Shown here piece after piece: positions 58,970 to 64,000 of a DNA stretch of 64,000 bases. This stretch comes from Ailanthus altissimus. Lineage: Eukaryota; Streptophyta; Magnoliopsida; Sapindales; Simaroubaceae. Each line of letters starts with the position of its first letter. Position 1 is the first letter of the stretch. Location of the stretch: contig CAMPEX010000001.1 in NCBI GenBank assembly GCA_946807835.1, forward strand, positions 6,401,001 through 6,465,000, read 5' to 3'. Under the pieces are notes generated by a model that saw only the letters and a list, made by a program, of their open reading frames with translations, was not told the origin of the DNA and made no database searches. Position numbers and translations under genes: made by a program.

Positions 58970-60560
58970 TTTATGATTTTGCAAGGTCCCCCCAATTTGG
59001 GCTAAAGCTTGCGTCAGCCAATTTCTTGTGCAGTCTTGAAGACTCGTTTCACTACTAAATCTCGTTCTTCATATATTCTCTTTTTCACCTTTCGATTGAC
59101 AAGTTTTTATTAGTTGATAGTACGTGACCACTCTAATCAAAGCCTGCTCTCTTTTTTACTCCAAGAGCTCCAAATTCAATAAAAATTTACTTGAACAAAG
59201 TTCAGATTCTAGTAATTGAGATTTCGACATTGGCATTCAGATTTTTACTGGAATAATTGCTTCAGTTCCATATGCTAATGACAATGGAGTCTCTCTAGTT
59301 GGCTTTGTTTTGGTAGTTTGATAAGCCCGTAATACCTCAGGTAATTCATCAACCCATTTTCATTTTGCTACTTCTAGTCTTTTCTTCAAGTTGTTGAGAA
59401 TTGTTCAATTGGAAATTTATGCGGGTCTGTTTCCTTGCGGATGATATGGAGATGAAAATGACTTTTTATGCCAAGCACTTCGCAAAATTCTTTTAACTTG
59501 TTTTCCAGAGAATTGAAGCCCATTATCTGAAACAAGAATTTTTGGGATACCAAATCGGCAAATAATATTTTCCACAAGAAACTTTTAATTTTGCTTCTGG
59601 TATTTTTGCAAAAGGTTCAATTTCGATCCATTTGGTAAAATACTCTGTTGCTAATGAAAGAAACTTTCGCTGCCTACTTGCTAGCAGAAGAGGTCCTATT
59701 ATATAAAGTGTCCATTGCATAATGGCCCGGTACTTGTCACAGGATTTAAGACACTGACCGCAACTTTTAACAAAACTTTGAGCATCCTGATGTAAGGTAG
59801 GCTAATAATATCCTTCGATAATGACTTTTTAAGCTAATAACCTTCCGCCTGAATGATAGTTTCATATCCCTTCGTGTATTTCAACTGACACAAACTCTGC
59901 TTATCTTTGATTTAAGCAATAAGGTCCTAAAAATGATCTATGTAACCTTTCTTGTATCAATACGTATCGTGAGGCCTTTTACTCAAGTGTTCAAGCTTCT
60001 GATTTGTTATTTAGGATCTTCATTCATTATGTATTGCCAAATTTTATCCATCCAAGATGATGATTCATCGATCTGGTTTACTATTGATTCAAACTGACTA
60101 ATGTTTGGTCCGGATAAAGAATTTGCTATGATATTCTTTTGGCATCTGCACGAGTGTTTTCCATTCGGGATATTTGTTGGATTGACAACCTCGAGAATTT
60201 TTTAAAGCATTGATTTTACTTTCTGAAGACAACCAATCATATTTGGTTCATTGTCAAAGTAGCATCCTTTCACCTGATTCACTACCAACTGAGAATTAGA
60301 AAAGATCTCTAATTCTCGTATTTCCAATTCAAGAATCAAAATTTAACCCTACAATGAGGGCTTCATATTTAGCTTCATTATTTGAAATCCAAAGAAATTG
60401 AATGTTTAACGATTATTCCTTCTGAAGTAAATTATACCAATCCAGCACCTGCTCCATACTTATTTGACGATCCATCAACATAAAATTTCCATTATTGATC
60501 AGCGAGTTGAGTGGAAGTATATTGAAAGTCAAGGATAGTATATTTTGTCACTAAATCTGC
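58970..60560 (-). pseudogene. Ty3/gypsy RNase H and integrase fragment (Tat/Ogre-like)
   Basis: On the minus strand RNase H comes first: WKFYVDGSSNKYGAGAGLV (from about 60500) and NNEAEYEALIVG (near 60390), with the first catalytic Asp and the Glu present. Then the integrase zinc region KSCGQCLKSCDK (near 59750), the core starting LATEYFTKWIEIEPFAKI (59640), Asp in LVSDNG (near 59520), and ELPEVLRAYQTTKTPTRETP (59360-59300), then GTEAIIPV (59270). Many stops and shifts. The DVDG-type RNase H and integrase wording fit the Tat lineage. No LTR is found next to it. Confidence 0.82.
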
Positions 60561-62689
60561 CACAAAACCTTCATCATGACTATTAAAACTTCATGAAAAT
60601 ATTTATAGATTTGAGTGTTGAAATCTATTTTTAATTAACCTATTTCAAGAATTATGGTTTATTATCATTGAGAATATTGTTATTTTCTCCGCAACAGTTA
60701 AATGTTTACTATCAGTAAGTCACCCCTTTTCCTTGAATAATTCGCACAAAAATTTAAAACCATTTTCTCAATCCACATTAATTCATAACATACTGTAGAT
60801 GATCCATTTATATTTTTTTGAATGAAAAGTGATCCTAAAAGTAATGATGTAGATATCGATAAATTTTCATATTTAACCTTATTAATAAATTTAATAATAA
60901 CATAATCAACCATTTTCGTATTACTCTTTATATCTCATAATCTCATTATTTATATCATCATCTTCATGATTCTAAAAAAAGATAGGATCAGCCTATCAAA
61001 ATAATCAATTGCACAAGTAACTACACCTGAAAAATATTAAATCATAACACTTAAAACCCATATATGTGATGGAGTGGTAAGTTGTTGGCCACTTTTATTT
61101 CATCATATTTTAACTTTGATGTAATTGCTAGAGTGATGGACACAAGCTGTTCAGCACAAATTTGTATGGAATTAGTGGACAATCAAATTCTTACTAGGAA
61201 TCATTAAGTTTATATTGTTATATTTAGGATTATTTGCCGCTTTTGATTTTTTTTAAGCTTGAATTATAGATGCACTCCACCAAAAACAAAGACAAGAAGA
61301 ATAAATCAATCACTCCTTCAAAAAGATAGATACTATATATAGTACATCTTCAATTTAATGCATATTAAAAAAAATTACATATATAAAAGTAAATCCATCT
61401 CCTAAACATGCTTCTTTTCATAACAAAAATTATATAGGGTTAAGTTAATTAATATTAAGTGAACAGAGAAGAGGTGATATACCTAACAAAATAATTGAAA
61501 TCTTGATTAATTGAGTTGAGGAAGAGATCACCAAAAACGAGGTGTACATGTAATAAACATAAAAGAAAATAAAAAAAAAAGGAGGGGAGGGGATTATATC
61601 ATACGAGTAGAAATAAAATTACATTCTTAATTCAATCAAAAATAACTTCAAATTCTTATTAAATTAGAAGCAAACAAATGTAATAGCTGAATAAATAAAA
61701 TTAAATCATATTCAACACTAAGACAAAAAAAGCAAATAGGCCTTCAGTATAGTCTGTTACTTTCATGGATGCCCTGAGGCAAGGACTAAAATTAGAGTAC
61801 CCTACACATTTTGGAATTAGCTTTCAACACCCCTTTATATTAGTATATAGTCAGTTATTTTTAACAATTACTAGGATGATATGGTAAATAAACTTTATGT
61901 AATATTTTTTGAATTTATTAATTGATCGAAGGGATTTGAATTATTTATGTTTTGATAGCCTTTTTCTCTCTACAATTAGCTCGTATTATCTGGGATACTT
62001 TTGCTTGGATTAAAATCCCTTCAATGAGCTTTTGAACATAGGGAATTTTTAAGAATTGGCTCTTAATTTTAAGTTACAAAGTAGAATATGAATCTTTATT
62101 ATCCAAATGAATGGTAAATGGACATCTTTGCCTCATATGTAAGATATAATGATAAACAAAAGATTTAAAAAATTTAAAACACAAAATCGACTGAAGTTTT
62201 AGCAAATTGATCTTTAAAAATACACTTTAACATTCAAAATAAATAGATTTGAAGTTATAAATTATTTACAAAAGTAAGAGATTTTTTCATTATCATATAA
62301 TATATTTTTTAACGTAGATATAAGTCAAAATGATGGTTTTTTATGAAGTTATGCTTATTTTGAAATGTATTACATCAAAATATAATCCAAGTGTAATATG
62401 ATGAATGAGACAAAAATGAAGTGATGGGAGAAAAAATCTACAAAATTTGGGTTAAATCTGAAAAATCTTATCTATAAAAAACTTTGTGCAGCTTCATTCT
62501 CACCCGTGAGAATGGAGGTGCGAGGCGCCATTTTTTTGGCTTGTCACACGTGCCCTTTCTTACACAACCTTTCATGCACATTGAAAGGCCCACACGACGC
62601 ACCCATTTGTTGCACCTCTCTAGTTACTGTGCAATTTCGAACATTTTTTTTTTATTTTTCTTTTTTGAACAATTTAAATTTTTTTTTGT
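60561..62689. other. AT-rich stretch, no supported gene
   Basis: Contains short frames only (60698-60913 minus, 62484-62753 plus) without any domain or motif I know. Runs such as (a)n near 61566 and (t)n near 62645. I see no promoter, repeat array or transposon end. Confidence 0.45.
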
Positions 62690-63970
62690 TTCAGGTCCCA
62701 TGAATGATGAATCAATCTTTATTTATTTTGGAAAAAAAGTCGGAGAGCTCTAATGATGAGGATGAGAGATATGTTGGGTAGAATAACTTTATTATTTGTG
62801 TTTAAGGATGTGAAGTATGAAGATCTTCGTTTGGATTACTTCCTACGTATTGCTATGTGCTGCAACCTGAGAATGGTTATTCATTTAAAAATTAATGACT
62901 GTAATCACTTTAAGTATTCCTTTGTGGAACTTAAACTATGCATTAGAGATTTCTAGTCGTCTATTCAACCATTTATTGCAGTTGATAGAATATTTTAAAA
63001 AAATGCATACTTGGGTATAATATTTGTAGTGGTTTGAAAAGATAGAAACAATCTAATTTTCCCACTGGCACAGGATATTGATGATTCAAAAAAGTACTTC
63101 CTGGGCATAGTTTATGACTAAACTTCAAAGAGTCTTTAGTGATCTTGAGGATCTTGTATTTTTATCTAATAGACATGTTAGTATTGAGAATGTCATTTGC
63201 ATAACATTGGAGAAGAAGAAGAAGAAATGGAGATTCTTAGCATTCTATTTTGTTTTTGCAAAGGCATATCACATTACTAACTTTGAAGAGTAGATTAAGA
63301 AGATACGGGAGATGAAACCGAGGGCAATAAGATCCTTACACGAAGAGGTGTGTTTTCCCAAGTGAGCTAGATCAATGAGAACATTTAAAAGATATGACAT
63401 CAAGACCATGTTTGAATGGGCTTCTAGTGATTATCTTGTTTGAATAGATTCAAGAGTTAATTTAAAATTAGTTTTTCCTAAGATGGCAAAACTATAAAGG
63501 GTATTATAAACTTTTTGACGAATTAGGCCCATTGCAAGGTTTAGAAGTACAATGTTAAATCTACCTACATAACTATTCACCTGATATATCATATTTTCTT
63601 TGTCGTGAAGGATAGAGATAGAAATAGAATAGTGGACATTGCAGCAAATTGATGCAGTTGCCAGAAATTTTATTTTCAGCAACTACCTTGTGCTTATACT
63701 ATTACAATATCTAAATAGACTAGATTACGTCTAATTCATTATTTCGTGTATATAGCATAGCAATCAAACCGTTTGGCCACTCATCAGATTGGATTGTTCT
63801 AGAAGATTTAAGAGATATTGACATCTATCCTCCTTTAGCATGCCATCAATCAAGGAGATATTGAAAGAAGCGAATTCCATCATAAGATGAGGAATTGATG
63901 AATAATGTGTGCAACCACTATAAGCAATATGAACATAACTGTTAGACATATCGAAACCCTATTGCTTTGC
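62690..63970 (+). pseudogene. MuDR-type (MULE) transposase, C-terminal two thirds
   Basis: Pieces in order on the plus strand: an N-terminal stretch around 62753-62956, PFIAVDRIF and LGIIFVVV (62960-63040) from the MULE catalytic core, DLEDLVFLSNRHVSIENV (63140-63195), YFVFAKAYHITNFEE (63248-63292), SLHEEVCFPK, and a SWIM zinc finger CSCQKFYFQQLPCAY (63653-63700) where the last His is Tyr. A C-terminal knuckle-like tail follows (NVCNHYKQYEHNC, 63904-63942). About fifteen stops. An intact protein would mobilise Mutator-like elements. No terminal inverted repeat is in view; the element may extend past 64000. Confidence 0.82.
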
Positions 63971-64000
63971 ATTGCAGTTAATATGACATATTAGTGTATA

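Noticed and set aside
62484..62753. 89-codon plus-strand frame before the MULE
   Set aside because: No motif, and a Phe run from a poly-T stretch; not supported as a gene.

Overview
This window is repeat-dense nuclear DNA of a flowering plant. It is AT-rich, nearly every recognisable coding stretch belongs to a plant transposable element, and most are riddled with stop codons. The retrotransposon primer sites match plant initiator tRNA-Met (copia elements) and tRNA-Asp (Athila elements). I cannot name the species. I see no intact host gene, no rRNA or tRNA gene and no CRISPR array. The only non-transposon homologies are a LOG-type cytokinin-activating enzyme carried inside a retrotransposon (35865-36510) and the C-terminal end of an ERECTA-like receptor kinase (57783-58118). 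Both are pseudogenes.

Layout. 1-6798: a Ty3-type LTR (641-1997), two head-to-head tRNA-derived SINE-like copies (2513-2856) and the 3' end of a Ty1/copia element with its LTR (2857-5747). 6799-57498: a probable outer Ty3/gypsy (Tat-like) element. It has a 5' LTR and primer site (6799-7552), a solo LTR (7665-11949) that itself holds another solo LTR (9387-10877), a 1.7-kb minisatellite (12170-13870), an antisense decayed reading frame (14290-15880) and a 3' LTR (56773-57498).

Inside it lies a hAT transposon (about 15889-56042). Its transposase survives as three collinear plus-strand pieces (25108-25676, 51093-51485, 53348-54032), split by a copia element (16333-24251), a second copia element (43323-51092) and a solo LTR (51486-53347). 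A minus-strand Athila-type element (25677-43322) sits in the second copia's 5' LTR. That element is in turn split by a solo LTR (39014-41100) and by a nearly full-length Athila retrotransposon (27016-38923), so insertions are nested about five deep.

57499-64000: the ERECTA-like fragment, a small CACTA-like element (58412-58746), a minus-strand Ty3/gypsy RNase H-integrase fragment (58970-60560), about 2 kb with nothing recognised, and a decayed MuDR-type (MULE) transposase (62690-63970).

The most interesting unit is the Athila element at 27016-38923. It has matching 1562-bp LTRs, a perfect TAAAG target duplication, a tRNA-Asp primer site, gag, protease, reverse transcriptase, RNase H and integrase. 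Between integrase and the 3' LTR it carries two extra genes: an unrecognised ORF (34989-35606) and an intronless, nearly full-length LOG gene. This copy is dead, but the arrangement suggests a retrotransposon family that acquired a hormone-activating enzyme.
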